This document shows, piece after piece, positions 36,256 to 45,754 of a stretch of 64,000 bases of DNA (the first letter of the stretch is position 1; each line of letters starts with the position of its first letter). The stretch is taken from NCBI RefSeq assembly GCF_036997615.1, contig NZ_JAWLQA010000001.1, one strand, 5' to 3'. Under the pieces are notes generated by a model. The model searched no databases. It was given only the letters and a program-made list of their open reading frames with translations, and was not told the DNA's origin. The DNA comes from Brachyspira sp949287565. GTDB lineage: Bacteria; Spirochaetota; Brachyspiria; Brachyspirales; Brachyspiraceae. Position numbers and translations under genes: made by a program.

Positions 36256-36273
36256 TATCATTGAGGTATGAAA

Positions 36274-37125
36274 ATGGAAGATATGAATGAGCATATGCCG
36301 GCTCTGAGTGATGCTGAGTTTAATGAATTAGTTAAAATTATTTATGATAAAACTAGAATACAAATGACTAGTCATAAAAGAGCTTTAGTAACTTCAAGGT
36401 TAAGTAAAAGACTAAGAGCTTTAAAAATGGACTCTTTTAGAGAGTATATAGACTTTGTAAAAAATGCTAAAGATGAGGAATTAACTAATTTCGTTAATGC
36501 TGTTACCACAAATAAGACTGACTTTTTCAGAGAAAACAAGCATTTCGAGTATATGAAAAGCACATTTCTTCCAGATTGGGAAAAGAATTTTAAAGCTGGC
36601 AAAGTAAAAAATCTTAGAATATGGTCTGCAGCATGCTCAACAGGAGAAGAGCCCTACACTATTCAAATGACTTTACATGAATATTTTGGTGCTAATTATG
36701 ATAAATATGATATAAAGGTTTTAGCTAGCGATATAGATACAAATGTATTGGCGCATGGCAGAGCTGGTATTTATAAAGAAGAATCTGTTGAACCAATACA
36801 AGAAAATATATTAAGAAAATATTTCTTAAAAGGTACTGGTGATAAAGAGGGATTATATAAAGTTAAAGATATTCTAAAAAAGAATTTATTTTTTAGACAA
36901 TTAAATTTCAAAGATGAAGATTTTGATATTCATACTCAGTTCGATTTGATATTTTGCAGGAATGTTATTATTTATTTTGATAAAGAATTCCAAAAGGAAT
37001 TATTTAATAAATTTCATAGATATTTGAAAGAAGACAGTTTAGTATTTATAGGGCATTCAGAAACATTATTTGGAGTGTCCGATAAATTTAAATATGTGGC
37101 AAGCAATATTTATAAAAAGATTTAA
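36274..37125 (+). CDS. cheR: Chemotaxis receptor methyltransferase
   Basis: Methylates glutamates of chemoreceptors with AdoMet. Helical N-domain (about 10-75), then the methyltransferase domain with WSAACSTGEEPYTIQM (AdoMet site, about 119-134), VLASDIDTNVL, and FDLIFCRNVIIYFDKE. Two in-frame ATGs are near the start; GAGG lies 1 base before ATG 36268 and 7 before ATG 36274, so the latter is preferred (283 residues). Lacks TPRs or fusions. Confidence 0.95.
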   Translation: MEDMNEHMPALSDAEFNELVKIIYDKTRIQMTSHKRALVTSRLSKRLRALKMDSFREYIDFVKNAKDEELTNFVNAVTTNKTDFFRENKHFEYMKSTFLPDWEKNFKAGKVKNLRIWSAACSTGEEPYTIQMTLHEYFGANYDKYDIKVLASDIDTNVLAHGRAGIYKEESVEPIQENILRKYFLKGTGDKEGLYKVKDILKKNLFFRQLNFKDEDFDIHTQFDLIFCRNVIIYFDKEFQKELFNKFHRYLKEDSLVFIGHSETLFGVSDKFKYVASNIYKKI

Positions 37126-37141
37126 CTAGGGGTGTGTAATA

Positions 37142-37735
37142 ATGATTGATTTTCCAGCAGCAGCCAATAGCAATTTTAAGAGAATCACAATATACATAGG
37201 TGGTTATTATGCTTCAAAAGAACCTGCTGTAATAAAAACAGTTCTAGGCAGTTGTATATCTGTATGCCTGTTTGAGAATAAATTAAAATTCGGAGGTATG
37301 AATCACTTTATGCTTCCTGAAATGAGAGAATGGGAAAATCCGGCTGAAGATTATAATAATACTAGATACGGTGTTTTTGCAATGGAGGTTCTTATAAACG
37401 AAATTATTAAATTAGGCGGTAAAAAAGAAAACCTTACAGCTAAAATATTTGGAGGCGGACATGTACTTTCAGGTATGACTAGTAATATTCTTCAAGTACC
37501 TGATAAGAACATACAATTTGCTAAGAAATTTTTGGCAGATGAGAAAATACCTATAGTAAGTGAAGATATAGGAGGTTCTTGGCCTAGAAAAGTATTCTTT
37601 TTCAATACTGAAAATAGAGTACTTATGAAAAAACTAGAAGGTAAAACTAAAGAATTCTCAGCTGAACAAGAAATTAAATATTCTAAAAATTTACAGCATA
37701 AACTTGAAGAAAAATCAGACATTACATTGTTTTAA
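37142..37735 (+). CDS. cheD: Chemoreceptor glutamine deamidase
   Basis: 197 residues. CheD deamidates receptor glutamines and can be bound by CheC-type phosphatases. The catalytic Cys and His are in VLGSCISVCLFENKLKFGGM and the following NHFMLPE; the Thr/Ser region KIFGGG also matches. A GGGGTG box is upstream. It sits between cheR and cheB as in other CheD-containing operons, though no cheC or cheX is present in this window. Confidence 0.93.
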   Translation: MIDFPAAANSNFKRITIYIGGYYASKEPAVIKTVLGSCISVCLFENKLKFGGMNHFMLPEMREWENPAEDYNNTRYGVFAMEVLINEIIKLGGKKENLTAKIFGGGHVLSGMTSNILQVPDKNIQFAKKFLADEKIPIVSEDIGGSWPRKVFFFNTENRVLMKKLEGKTKEFSAEQEIKYSKNLQHKLEEKSDITLF

Positions 37736-37759
37736 TATATTAATAATTAAGGATTTTAT

Positions 37760-38896
37760 ATGGCTACAAAAATTAAAGTATTAGCTATTGATGATAGCGC
37801 ATTAATCAGACAGTTACTTACTAAAATTGTAAACTCAGACCCTGCATTAGAAATGGTAGGAACTGCAGCAAATCCAATTTTAGCTGAAAATAAGGTCAAA
37901 AATCTTAAACCTGACATTATTACCTTAGATATTGAAATGCCAGAAATGGATGGTATTACATATCTTAAAAAGCTTATGCTTAACAACCCTATCCCTGTAA
38001 TAATGTTTAGTTCTCTTTTGGATAAACATAGAGAATTAGCTTTAGATGCTTTAAATATTGGAGCTTTTGATTATGTTATAAAGCCTTCTGCAAATGTTAG
38101 AGATGGTGTAGAAGAATTAGCTACAGATTTAGTTGAAAAAATAAAAAATGCTTATGCAAACAGAGCTAAGTTTTACAGAAAACATGGTGTTACTGTTCCA
38201 ACAGAACCTGCTGCTACTACTACAGAAAGAAGTTCTATTAGTTTGGAAGCACCAAAAACAGCTGGCTTTAAAGTTTATCAAAAAAATACTGCAGATATAA
38301 TACTTCCTCTTACACCTTCAAGAGAAACTCCTATGGATAAAATAATTCTTATAGGTTCTTCAACAGGTGGTACAGAGGCTTTAATAGAATGTCTTAAAAA
38401 TGTTACACCTTCAGCTCCTCCTATAGTTATTGCTCAGCATATGCCTGAACACTTTACTACTTCATTTGCTAAAAGATTAAATAGCATTCTTAAAATAGAT
38501 GTATTTGAATCTGAAGATGGTATGAGTATAGGAAGAGGACAGGCTGTATTAGCAAGAGGTGCTAAACATACTATGATTAAAGTTAGAGGCGGTAAATATT
38601 ACATTGAAGTAAGAGATGGTGAGCCTGTTACAAGACATAAACCTTCTGTAGATGTACTTTTCAGAAGCGGTGCTGTTTATGCTAAAAACAAAGCTATTGG
38701 AATAATACTTACAGGTATGGGTGATGATGGTGCCAATGGTATGAAAGAAATGAAAGATGCAGGTGCTTACAATATCGCTCAGAATGAAGAAACTTGTACT
38801 GTTTTTGGAATGCCTAGAGAAGCAATTGCCAGAGGCGGTGTTGATGAGGTTTTACCATTAGATAAAATACTTGCTGCAGCTCTAAAAAGAGTATAA
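37760..38896 (+). CDS. cheB: Receptor methylesterase/response regulator
   Basis: Removes methyl groups from chemoreceptors when phosphorylated by CheA. Receiver domain with D11/D12 and acceptor D57 (TLDIEMPEMDG), a linker (about 130-190), and the esterase domain with Ser (IGSSTGGTEAL), His (AQHMPEHFT) and Asp (LTGMGDDGANGM) of the catalytic triad. 378 residues, usual length. It precedes the nucleotidyltransferase-like gene by 7 bases. Confidence 0.96.
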   Translation: MATKIKVLAIDDSALIRQLLTKIVNSDPALEMVGTAANPILAENKVKNLKPDIITLDIEMPEMDGITYLKKLMLNNPIPVIMFSSLLDKHRELALDALNIGAFDYVIKPSANVRDGVEELATDLVEKIKNAYANRAKFYRKHGVTVPTEPAATTTERSSISLEAPKTAGFKVYQKNTADIILPLTPSRETPMDKIILIGSSTGGTEALIECLKNVTPSAPPIVIAQHMPEHFTTSFAKRLNSILKIDVFESEDGMSIGRGQAVLARGAKHTMIKVRGGKYYIEVRDGEPVTRHKPSVDVLFRSGAVYAKNKAIGIILTGMGDDGANGMKEMKDAGAYNIAQNEETCTVFGMPREAIARGGVDEVLPLDKILAAALKRV

Positions 38897-38903
38897 ATAT
38901 AAA

Positions 38904-39716
38904 ATGGATAATATAGATTTATATGAATATATAAATAGATGGGTAAGCGGATTTACAGCTTACCCATATTATAAAATAGAAAAAAAATTGGATTTCATAT
39001 CAAAATTGATATCTTCTCATACACAATTTAATAATATTTCTATTGTTCCTACTGGTTCAAAAAGGAATAGAACAGATGTAACCTATATGGAATATTTAAA
39101 TGTATTCTTAATATTAGATGATATAAATGCTGCATCTGATACTAGAAAATTTAAATCTTCTATTTTAGAATTAATCAAAAATAATGATTTATATTCAAAC
39201 AAGGTTAATGTTACATCATCATCATTAATTTTAGAATATGAAAATGAAAAAATTGTATTAATACCTTCATTTAAAAATGTAGATAATAATGTTGAAGGTG
39301 CTTTAGTTACAGATAGTAATGAAAAAAATGAAATTTTCTATCCTAGACTAGATAATAGGAATTTTGATAAAAAAGAACATGACTGTGGCTCTAATTTCAT
39401 TAATTTAATAAAGTTATTTAAGAATATATTTTTAACTTTTTCTACTGAAATTAAATACATTAATGAATTAACTCCTGCCATAACAGAAGCACTTATATGG
39501 AATTTACCAAATGAATATTTTCAATTCAAAGACTATGCTGATGCTATATTGAAAGCCATTGAATATATTTATCAAAGAATAGCTAGTGATGATTATATGT
39601 CTCTTTCTGAAATAAATGATATAAAAGTGCTATTTTCATCTAGAAATAATATAGATAGGAAAGAATTATTAAAAGCATTATACAAATTAAAACAATTTAT
39701 ACATGAAAATATATAA
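38904..39716 (+). CDS. Nucleotidyltransferase-fold-like protein without catalytic acids
   Basis: No named family is certain. The 270 residues follow the layout of polymerase-beta-type nucleotidyltransferases, especially the OAS/CD-NTase kind. There is a G51-S52 turn (IVPTGSKRNRT), then YMEYLNVFLIL where active enzymes have D-h-D, then LEYENEKIVLIPSF where the third Asp sits before V-x-P-x-F. A helical part follows (NLIKLFKN; PAITEALIWNLPNEYF) like the OAS core. At the acidic sites I see Tyr64, Asn66 and no Asp in the third strand. If the fold is right, this is a pseudo-enzyme that may bind a nucleotide or a partner. It starts 7 bases after cheB, without a Shine-Dalgarno, so coupling to the chemotaxis operon is likely. 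Confidence 0.5.
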   Translation: MDNIDLYEYINRWVSGFTAYPYYKIEKKLDFISKLISSHTQFNNISIVPTGSKRNRTDVTYMEYLNVFLILDDINAASDTRKFKSSILELIKNNDLYSNKVNVTSSSLILEYENEKIVLIPSFKNVDNNVEGALVTDSNEKNEIFYPRLDNRNFDKKEHDCGSNFINLIKLFKNIFLTFSTEIKYINELTPAITEALIWNLPNEYFQFKDYADAILKAIEYIYQRIASDDYMSLSEINDIKVLFSSRNNIDRKELLKALYKLKQFIHENI

Positions 39717-39753
39717 AATTCTAATTTTTTTCTCATAACTTCTAATAGTAATA

Positions 39754-39781
39754 TTGAATTAATTTAAACTAATGATATAAT
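39754..39781 (+). promoter_or_regulatory. Candidate promoter of glnN
   Basis: TTGAAT (39754-39759), a 16-base spacer and TATAAT (39776-39781) give a leader of about 50 bases before the ATG at 39838, with AGGGAG upstream of the start. Confidence 0.55.
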
Positions 39782-39837
39782 ATTTGCAATTTAATTATAA
39801 TTTTTTATAATAAATTTCTTAGGGAGAAATATATAAA

Positions 39838-41925
39838 ATGAAAAAAATACCAGAAATTTTTGGTAGTATGGTTTTTAATGATAATGTTATGAAGGACAAA
39901 CTTCCTAAAGACATTTATAAAAAACTCATAAAAACCATAAAAAATGGAGAGCGTTTAAATTTAGAAGTTGCCAATGTAGTAGCTCATGCTATGAAAGAAT
40001 GGGCTATAGAAAAAGGTGCTACTCATTTTACCCATTGGTTTCAGCCTATGACAGGAATAACAGCTGAAAAACATACAAGCTTTATTACTCAAACTGATGA
40101 TGGTTCCATTCGTATGGAATTTACAGGTAAAGAATTAGTTCAGGGTGAGCCTGATGCTTCTAGTTTTCCTTCAGGAGGACTTAGAGCTACATTTGAAGCT
40201 AGAGGATACACCGCTTGGGACCCTACATCTTATGCTTTCATAAAAGATGATACATTATGTATACCTAGTGCTTTTTGTTCATATAGCGGAGAATCTTTAG
40301 ATAAGAAGACTCCCCTACTTCGTTCTATGGAAGTTATAGAAAAAGAAGCAAAAAGAATATTGAAATTATTTGGATATAATGATGTCAATAGAGTATTTAC
40401 TACTGTAGGTGCTGAACAAGAATATTTCTTAATAGACAGAGATCTATATTTACAAAGACCTGATTTAAGATATTGTAAAAGAACATTGTTTGGTGCTTGC
40501 CCTCCTAAAGGTCAGGAATTAGAGGATCATTATTTCGGAGCTATTAAACCTAGAGTTCTTGCTTTTATGAAAGAACTTGATAATGAGCTTTGGAAACTTG
40601 GAATAGTTGCAAAAACTGAGCATAATGAAGCTGCTCCTGGACAATATGAATTGGCACCTGAATTTACACTTACAAACATGGCTACAGATCAAAACCAGAT
40701 CACTATGGAGCTTATGAAAGTAATTGCTGAAAAACATAATTTGGCATGCATACTTCATGAAAAACCTTTTACAGGTGTAAATGGAAGCGGTAAACATAAT
40801 AACTGGTCTATTGCTACAGATACAGGATTAAACATTTTAGATCCAGGAGATAATCCTTCTAAAAATAAAAGATTTTTATTATTTTTAGTTGCCATAATAA
40901 AAGCGGTTGATGAATATCAGGATCTTTTAAGAATAACTACTGCTAGTGCCAGCAATGATCATAGACTTGGTGCTGCTGAGGCTCCTCCTGCTATTATATC
41001 TATATTTCTTGGAGATGATATTACAGAGATACTTGAATCTATGGAAAGCTCTAAAAAATATAAAGGAAAAGAAAAAGTTGAAATGGAAATGGGAGTTAAT
41101 TCTTTAGCAAGATTAACTAAAGATACAACTGACAGAAATAGAACTTCACCTTTAGCATTTACTGGAAATAAATTTGAATTTAGAATGGTTGGATCAAGTC
41201 TTTCCGTATCAGGACCTAATATCATCTTAAATACTATAGTAGCTGAAGCGTTATCTCAATTTGCTGATACTTTAGAAAAATCTAGCAACTTAGAAAAAGA
41301 TATTGATGAGTTGATAAGAGAAACTTTCAAAAAACATAAAAGAATAATATATAATGGCAACAACTATTCTAATGAGTGGGTTAAAGAAGCAGAAAAGAGA
41401 GGTTTATTTAATTTAAAAACAACTCCTGAAGCATTACCTCATTTCATATCTAAAAAGAATATTGAAGTATTAACTAAACATAAAGTTTTAACAGAAACAG
41501 AAATACATTCAAGATATGAAATAAGCATGGAAGAGTATGTTAAAGAAATTAATATAGAAGCTTTAACATTAATAGATATGGTGCATAAACAAATACTTCC
41601 ATACTCAATAGAATATGTTGGTGAGCTTGCAAATACAGCCGATAAAAAAAGAAATTTAAAATTAAAATTTGATGTTGAAAAAAAGTTAATTAATAAACTC
41701 AATGATTTAATAAAAGACCTTGATTCTAAATTAGAAAAATTAGAAGGATATACTTTAGAAGCTAAGAAAATTAATGATATAGCTAAATCAGCAAAATTCT
41801 CAAGAGATAAAATATTTGCTTGTTTAGAAGATATGAGAGTTACAATAGATGAATTAGAAAGAACTGTATCAAAAAAATATTGGAAACTTCCAACTTACGG
41901 TGATATGCTATACAGTTTATCATAA
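39838..41925 (+). CDS. glnN: Glutamine synthetase type III
   Basis: ATP-dependent synthesis of glutamine from glutamate and ammonia. At 695 residues it is the long type III form (GSI enzymes are about 470). Seen: the GSIII N-terminal segment with THFTHWFQPMTG, SSFPSGGLRATFEARGYTAW, the metal-binding AEQEYFLI, ATP-site GVNGSGKHNNWS, and RTSPLAFTGNKFEFRMVGSS. The C-terminal helical extension (from about 540) is typical. It has its own promoter and a strong terminator. Confidence 0.96.
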   Translation: MKKIPEIFGSMVFNDNVMKDKLPKDIYKKLIKTIKNGERLNLEVANVVAHAMKEWAIEKGATHFTHWFQPMTGITAEKHTSFITQTDDGSIRMEFTGKELVQGEPDASSFPSGGLRATFEARGYTAWDPTSYAFIKDDTLCIPSAFCSYSGESLDKKTPLLRSMEVIEKEAKRILKLFGYNDVNRVFTTVGAEQEYFLIDRDLYLQRPDLRYCKRTLFGACPPKGQELEDHYFGAIKPRVLAFMKELDNELWKLGIVAKTEHNEAAPGQYELAPEFTLTNMATDQNQITMELMKVIAEKHNLACILHEKPFTGVNGSGKHNNWSIATDTGLNILDPGDNPSKNKRFLLFLVAIIKAVDEYQDLLRITTASASNDHRLGAAEAPPAIISIFLGDDITEILESMESSKKYKGKEKVEMEMGVNSLARLTKDTTDRNRTSPLAFTGNKFEFRMVGSSLSVSGPNIILNTIVAEALSQFADTLEKSSNLEKDIDELIRETFKKHKRIIYNGNNYSNEWVKEAEKRGLFNLKTTPEALPHFISKKNIEVLTKHKVLTETEIHSRYEISMEEYVKEINIEALTLIDMVHKQILPYSIEYVGELANTADKKRNLKLKFDVEKKLINKLNDLIKDLDSKLEKLEGYTLEAKKINDIAKSAKFSRDKIFACLEDMRVTIDELERTVSKKYWKLPTYGDMLYSLS

Positions 41926-41939
41926 AGTAAAATATAACA

Positions 41940-41976
41940 AAGGGCATAAATTATATAATTTATGCCCTTATTTTTT
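41940..41976 (+). terminator. Terminator of glnN
   Basis: A perfect 30-base inverted repeat centred at 41954/41955 with a GGGC/GCCC base (41942-41945 and 41964-41967), followed by ATTTTTT. It sits 14 bases past the glnN stop and also separates it from the converging WYL gene. Confidence 0.95.
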
Positions 41977-41995
41977 ATAACTCATTTTCTTTATT

Positions 41996-43012
41996 TTATT
42001 CATTCATAATAGATAACGAATAGTTTAAATGCTCTATAAGTTCATCATTAAATTGTTTAGGTGATATTATCTTGAAAGAACCAAGCCAAGGGCTTACAAA
42101 TATTCTAAACTCTGTAAAAGATGAAAAATCAAAATTAACTATTATAGAACCATCTTCTAATTTCTTTTTAATTTTCTGATTGAATCCATAATCTCTATTT
42201 TTAAAATAATGGGCAACGTCTGAATTAAAACAAATAGTAGTTTTTATTAATTCATTATCACTCCAGTATATACTTCTCTTTTTCTCTATTAGTTTTATTA
42301 ATTTTTCTCTATTCTCTATTCTATTTTTATGTTCTTTATCATGTTCCTCTTTTTCTTTACTATTATTGAACTTTAATTTTTGAACTATTGAAATATTAGA
42401 TATATTACTGATAGAATAAGTTTTTATCTTTTCATGTTTATGATCATAAGCAACCAAATACCATATACCCTGAAAATAGTAAATAAGGTATGCTATAGCT
42501 TTAACTTTATAATTAATATCACTGCTTTGAATATAATAATCAAAACTTATATCATTCAAATCTTTAACACAAGAAAGTAATTTTTCTATATTTTCACTAT
42601 CACCAGTTATATTATTTATCTCATTATTTGAAATTACAATAACATCATAATACTCATTGTCTACATTTTGGGGTAATAATTTTGATATAGTTGAATGAGG
42701 AATAAGCGATAAATTTGAACTTACTTTTTTCATAAATACAGAAAATAGTATATCCACATTATTTTTTAGATTATCATTATCTAAATTAAGTCCCTTTTTT
42801 AATTTTTTTAAATCTTCTTTTTTTGCTGTATATCTATCATTTTCTAAAATCAAATCTATTTGCAAATATCTCTGTATTTCTTCTATATCTCTTTGCAATG
42901 TTCTTAAAGACATATTATTAGAATGCATAAGTTTATTTTTATCTATAAATCCATCTAATATCAATGAAGTATATAATCCAAATAATCTCTCGAATTTCTT
43001 TTTATCTGACAT
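41996..43012 (-). CDS. WYL-domain transcriptional regulator
   Basis: 338 residues. An N-terminal helix-turn-helix of the DeoR/HTH_11 type (MSLRTLQRDIEEIQRYL, about 30-46) is followed by a WYL domain (about 140-220) with the family pattern in YYFQGIWYLVAYDHKHEKIK. WYL domains sense nucleic-acid or small-nucleotide ligands and often control DNA-damage or defence genes. The C-terminal extension (WCX-like) ends in a strand-rich region. The next minus-strand gene upstream starts 12 bases away, so it is the last gene of a three-gene operon. Confidence 0.85.
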   Translation of the reverse strand: MSDKKKFERLFGLYTSLILDGFIDKNKLMHSNNMSLRTLQRDIEEIQRYLQIDLILENDRYTAKKEDLKKLKKGLNLDNDNLKNNVDILFSVFMKKVSSNLSLIPHSTISKLLPQNVDNEYYDVIVISNNEINNITGDSENIEKLLSCVKDLNDISFDYYIQSSDINYKVKAIAYLIYYFQGIWYLVAYDHKHEKIKTYSISNISNISIVQKLKFNNSKEKEEHDKEHKNRIENREKLIKLIEKKRSIYWSDNELIKTTICFNSDVAHYFKNRDYGFNQKIKKKLEDGSIIVNFDFSSFTEFRIFVSPWLGSFKIISPKQFNDELIEHLNYSLSIMNE

Positions 43013-43024
43013 ACTATATCCTTT

Positions 43025-44152
43025 TTAAAATACGCTATGAACAAACTCTTTTACAGCATTACCATTAATATTAAACTGTTCATTATCTATAGTAAAATAT
43101 CCATCTAATACACCTTTGGTAGTTTCCATATCTATTTTACTAAATCCGCCAAAAGACTCATATAAATAATTTCCTGTAACTGTAAATACAAAACTAAAAC
43201 CTTCTTCCTTAGAATAATAATCTATAACATCTTTATATTCATGTGATTCAAAGTTTTTATATACATACCATTTATTTTTAAATAAGAATTTAATAATTCT
43301 TGAATTTTGCGATTCAGGCTTAGAATCATAAATAAATACTGGTATAGGATCTGTAGTATAAGAAGTATAAACTAAGGCACCTATTATATTATGAGTATAT
43401 CTTGAAGGATTTCTTCCTACAGTATTAACAGCTATAACAGAACTTGTATCAGTTATAGCATTTTCACTTCCAGGAACAACTAAATATCCGCTAGGAAGCC
43501 CATAATAAAATGCGGTATATAATGCCCTATTGTATTTCCAATTTACCATAGAAGCTGTAAAGTTAGTAAATTTAAATGAGAACTCTGCATCAATTAAATT
43601 CTCTATAGAAGATTTTACATTTATTTTAGTATTATAAAAATTAGGAATTTCTATACTAAATTCACCGACATTTTTTCTGAATTGAGCTCTTACAAAGTTA
43701 TCATAAAAATCTAAAAAATCTTTTTCATTTTCTTTTATAACAAAAGATTGTGAATCTCCATCAAGTATATTAAAAGCATAATAGGAAAAATATCTTTTTA
43801 ATCCATATTTATAAAGTTTCCAAAAAATTATATGATTATCATGAAACAAGTATAAATATAAATTTTCTGTCATATCATCATTTATATGTATAGATTTTGG
43901 AATGCTGGTAAAATCCCCAGTATAGTAAATACCATTATTATTAGTAATAGAAACAGCATTTGCATCAAGTACTGGGGTATCATTCCTCATATATGCTTTT
44001 GAAGGTATTACTCTATAATTAATATGTGTAAATATAAGTATGAATAATAAAATAAATAAAGCTGCAGCTATAAGAACAATATATTTTCTTATATAGCTTG
44101 AAGAATATTCATAATAATTATCGTTTGCTATAAGCCTTTTTTTTATACGCAT
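43025..44152 (-). CDS. Membrane-anchored hypothetical protein
   Basis: Not recognised. 375 residues with one membrane helix near the N-terminus (about 28-45) preceded by Arg/Lys, so a type II anchor with the bulk of the protein outside. The extracytoplasmic part is beta-rich with many Tyr/Phe/Asn and no Cys. It overlaps the DUF1385 gene by 10 bases and should be translationally coupled to it. Confidence 0.65.
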   Translation of the reverse strand: MRIKKRLIANDNYYEYSSSYIRKYIVLIAAALFILLFILIFTHINYRVIPSKAYMRNDTPVLDANAVSITNNNGIYYTGDFTSIPKSIHINDDMTENLYLYLFHDNHIIFWKLYKYGLKRYFSYYAFNILDGDSQSFVIKENEKDFLDFYDNFVRAQFRKNVGEFSIEIPNFYNTKINVKSSIENLIDAEFSFKFTNFTASMVNWKYNRALYTAFYYGLPSGYLVVPGSENAITDTSSVIAVNTVGRNPSRYTHNIIGALVYTSYTTDPIPVFIYDSKPESQNSRIIKFLFKNKWYVYKNFESHEYKDVIDYYSKEEGFSFVFTVTGNYLYESFGGFSKIDMETTKGVLDGYFTIDNEQFNINGNAVKEFVHSVF

Positions 44153-45204
44153 AATTTTTCTTCTGTTGCATTATCCTTTATATTATCATTATTTTCCAAA
44201 CTCTTTTTAATATCAGCCTGCACTTCCTCTTCTGTTCTTTTTTCTATAGAAGTATCTAATAATTTACTTAAAGCAAATAACGCCACTTCTATTTCGTCAT
44301 CTTGAGGTCTTCTAGTAGTTATTTTTTGAAGAGCCAAGCCTGGAAGTATAGCAAGTCTCATAAGCGGAAAATTATAAAATTTAAATCCTAGTTTTAATAT
44401 TTCATAAGATATACCTGAAACTATAGGAAGCAAAATTATATTTATAGCTAACACAGTTAAATTTCCAACTATTTTAGGCGGAGTATATGAAGCATATATA
44501 TATGTATATACAAAGTAGCTTGTAAACATATAAAGCAATATAGAAACCGTTAATACTAAAAACATAAATGTAGTACCGCATCTAGGATGTATAGTTGTAT
44601 AATCTCTAATATTTCCTGTATCAGGATCTAATCCATGCTCATATGCATTAACAACCATATGTTCTGCACCATGATATTCAAATACTCTTTTTATATCTTT
44701 GAAGAATGATATTATAAGAAGATATAAAACAAATATAGATAATTTTATACATCCTCTTACTAAATTGAATACAACAAAATTACTTTTTTCATCTATACCA
44801 ATAAGCGTAGTTATAAAATAAGGTAAAGCTATAAAAAGCCCTACAGCAAATGCTAAAGATACTAACATACTTAAAGTCATAGCTAGATTTTCACTTTTTT
44901 CTGATTTAGGCTTATTATCTTTTTTATTGTTTTCTTCTTCAAGACCTGCTGTATTAGCAGAAAATACCAAAGTTTTATAGCCTAATCTCATCATATCTAC
45001 AAAATTGACAACACCTCTGATAAAAGGCATTTTACTTAATTTGTTTTTATTTTCAGGAATAGCAGCTTTAATAAAATCCATTTGCTTATCAGGTTTTCTA
45101 ACAGCTACAACATAATGACTTTTATTTCTAAGCATTATACCTTCTATAACAGCCTGTCCGCCTACTCCTTCTTTGATTCTATTTTCATCTAATTGTTTAC
45201 TCAA
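44143..45204 (-). CDS. DUF1385 membrane protein
   Basis: Belongs to DUF1385, an uncharacterised integral membrane family. The family's opening VGGQAVIEGIMLRNKSHYVV is present, followed by five or six hydrophobic helices and FEYHGAEHMVVNAYEHG, the conserved E-Y-H-G-A-E-H-x-x-x-x-A-Y-E block. I move the start to a TTG at 45204: it has GAGGTG six bases upstream, whereas the first ATG at 45276 adds 24 aromatic-rich residues foreign to the family. The 353-residue product is typical. First gene of a minus-strand operon of three. Confidence 0.85.
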   Translation of the reverse strand: MSKQLDENRIKEGVGGQAVIEGIMLRNKSHYVVAVRKPDKQMDFIKAAIPENKNKLSKMPFIRGVVNFVDMMRLGYKTLVFSANTAGLEEENNKKDNKPKSEKSENLAMTLSMLVSLAFAVGLFIALPYFITTLIGIDEKSNFVVFNLVRGCIKLSIFVLYLLIISFFKDIKRVFEYHGAEHMVVNAYEHGLDPDTGNIRDYTTIHPRCGTTFMFLVLTVSILLYMFTSYFVYTYIYASYTPPKIVGNLTVLAINIILLPIVSGISYEILKLGFKFYNFPLMRLAILPGLALQKITTRRPQDDEIEVALFALSKLLDTSIEKRTEEEVQADIKKSLENNDNIKDNATEEKLCV

Positions 45205-45285
45205 ATTATACACCTCATCTATTTTAAAGTTAAAGTAAGATATATAATATACTAAATACAATATTCTTTCAAGCATAAAAAAAAC

Positions 45286-45315
45286 TTGAATTTGTAAAAA
45301 AAAATTATATATTAT
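45286..45315 (+). promoter_or_regulatory. Candidate promoter adjoining the lipoprotein start
   Basis: TTGAAT (45286-45291), an 18-base spacer and TATTAT (45310-45315), 5 bases from the ATG at 45321. No Shine-Dalgarno is visible, so the transcript may have no or almost no leader. AT-richness makes the -10 assignment uncertain. Confidence 0.35.
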
Positions 45316-45320
45316 ATAAT

Positions 45321-45749
45321 ATGAAGCCCTTACTAATATTAATTATTAATTTTATTATTCTTGCTTTTATTTCATGTAAAAGTACTAATATGCAAATGAC
45401 AGAAATGCAAGAATATCATAATAAAGAAAATAAACAAATAGAAGAAAAACCAAAAGCAATCACTTTAAAAGATAGAGCCGGATATTATAAAAGTAAAAGC
45501 CCATATTTTACATTTGATGCAGATTTAAAAGAAAACGGATATGCTTATGTGGTATTAAAAGGCTGGATGGTTTATAGGGGCTATGTAAAAGTTGGAGATC
45601 CATCATCTGAAGCAACAAAGTTTAGACTAGATATTGATAATATTACTTATGTGATATTAGAGTTTAAAGATTTAAACAATGCTAAAGCATCAGTCATATT
45701 AAAAGATGTGGTACAGCAAGTACTGCCAATGAGTAAAGTACAAAAATGA
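45321..45749 (+). CDS. Small putative lipoprotein
   Basis: 142 residues. A lipoprotein-type signal sequence (LILIINFIILAFIS then Cys19) fits the relaxed spirochaete lipobox. A Lys/Glu-rich linker follows, then a beta-rich domain (PYFTFDADLKENGYAYVVLK) of unknown family. Probably anchored by acyl chains to a membrane facing the periplasm. It converges on gpsA with a 5-base gap. Confidence 0.65.
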   Translation: MKPLLILIINFIILAFISCKSTNMQMTEMQEYHNKENKQIEEKPKAITLKDRAGYYKSKSPYFTFDADLKENGYAYVVLKGWMVYRGYVKVGDPSSEATKFRLDIDNITYVILEFKDLNNAKASVILKDVVQQVLPMSKVQK

Positions 45750-45754
45750 TACTA

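Noticed and set aside
38904..39716. Active CCA-adding or cGAS-type nucleotidyltransferase
   Set aside because: The acidic metal-binding residues needed for activity are absent, so only a fold-level call is made.
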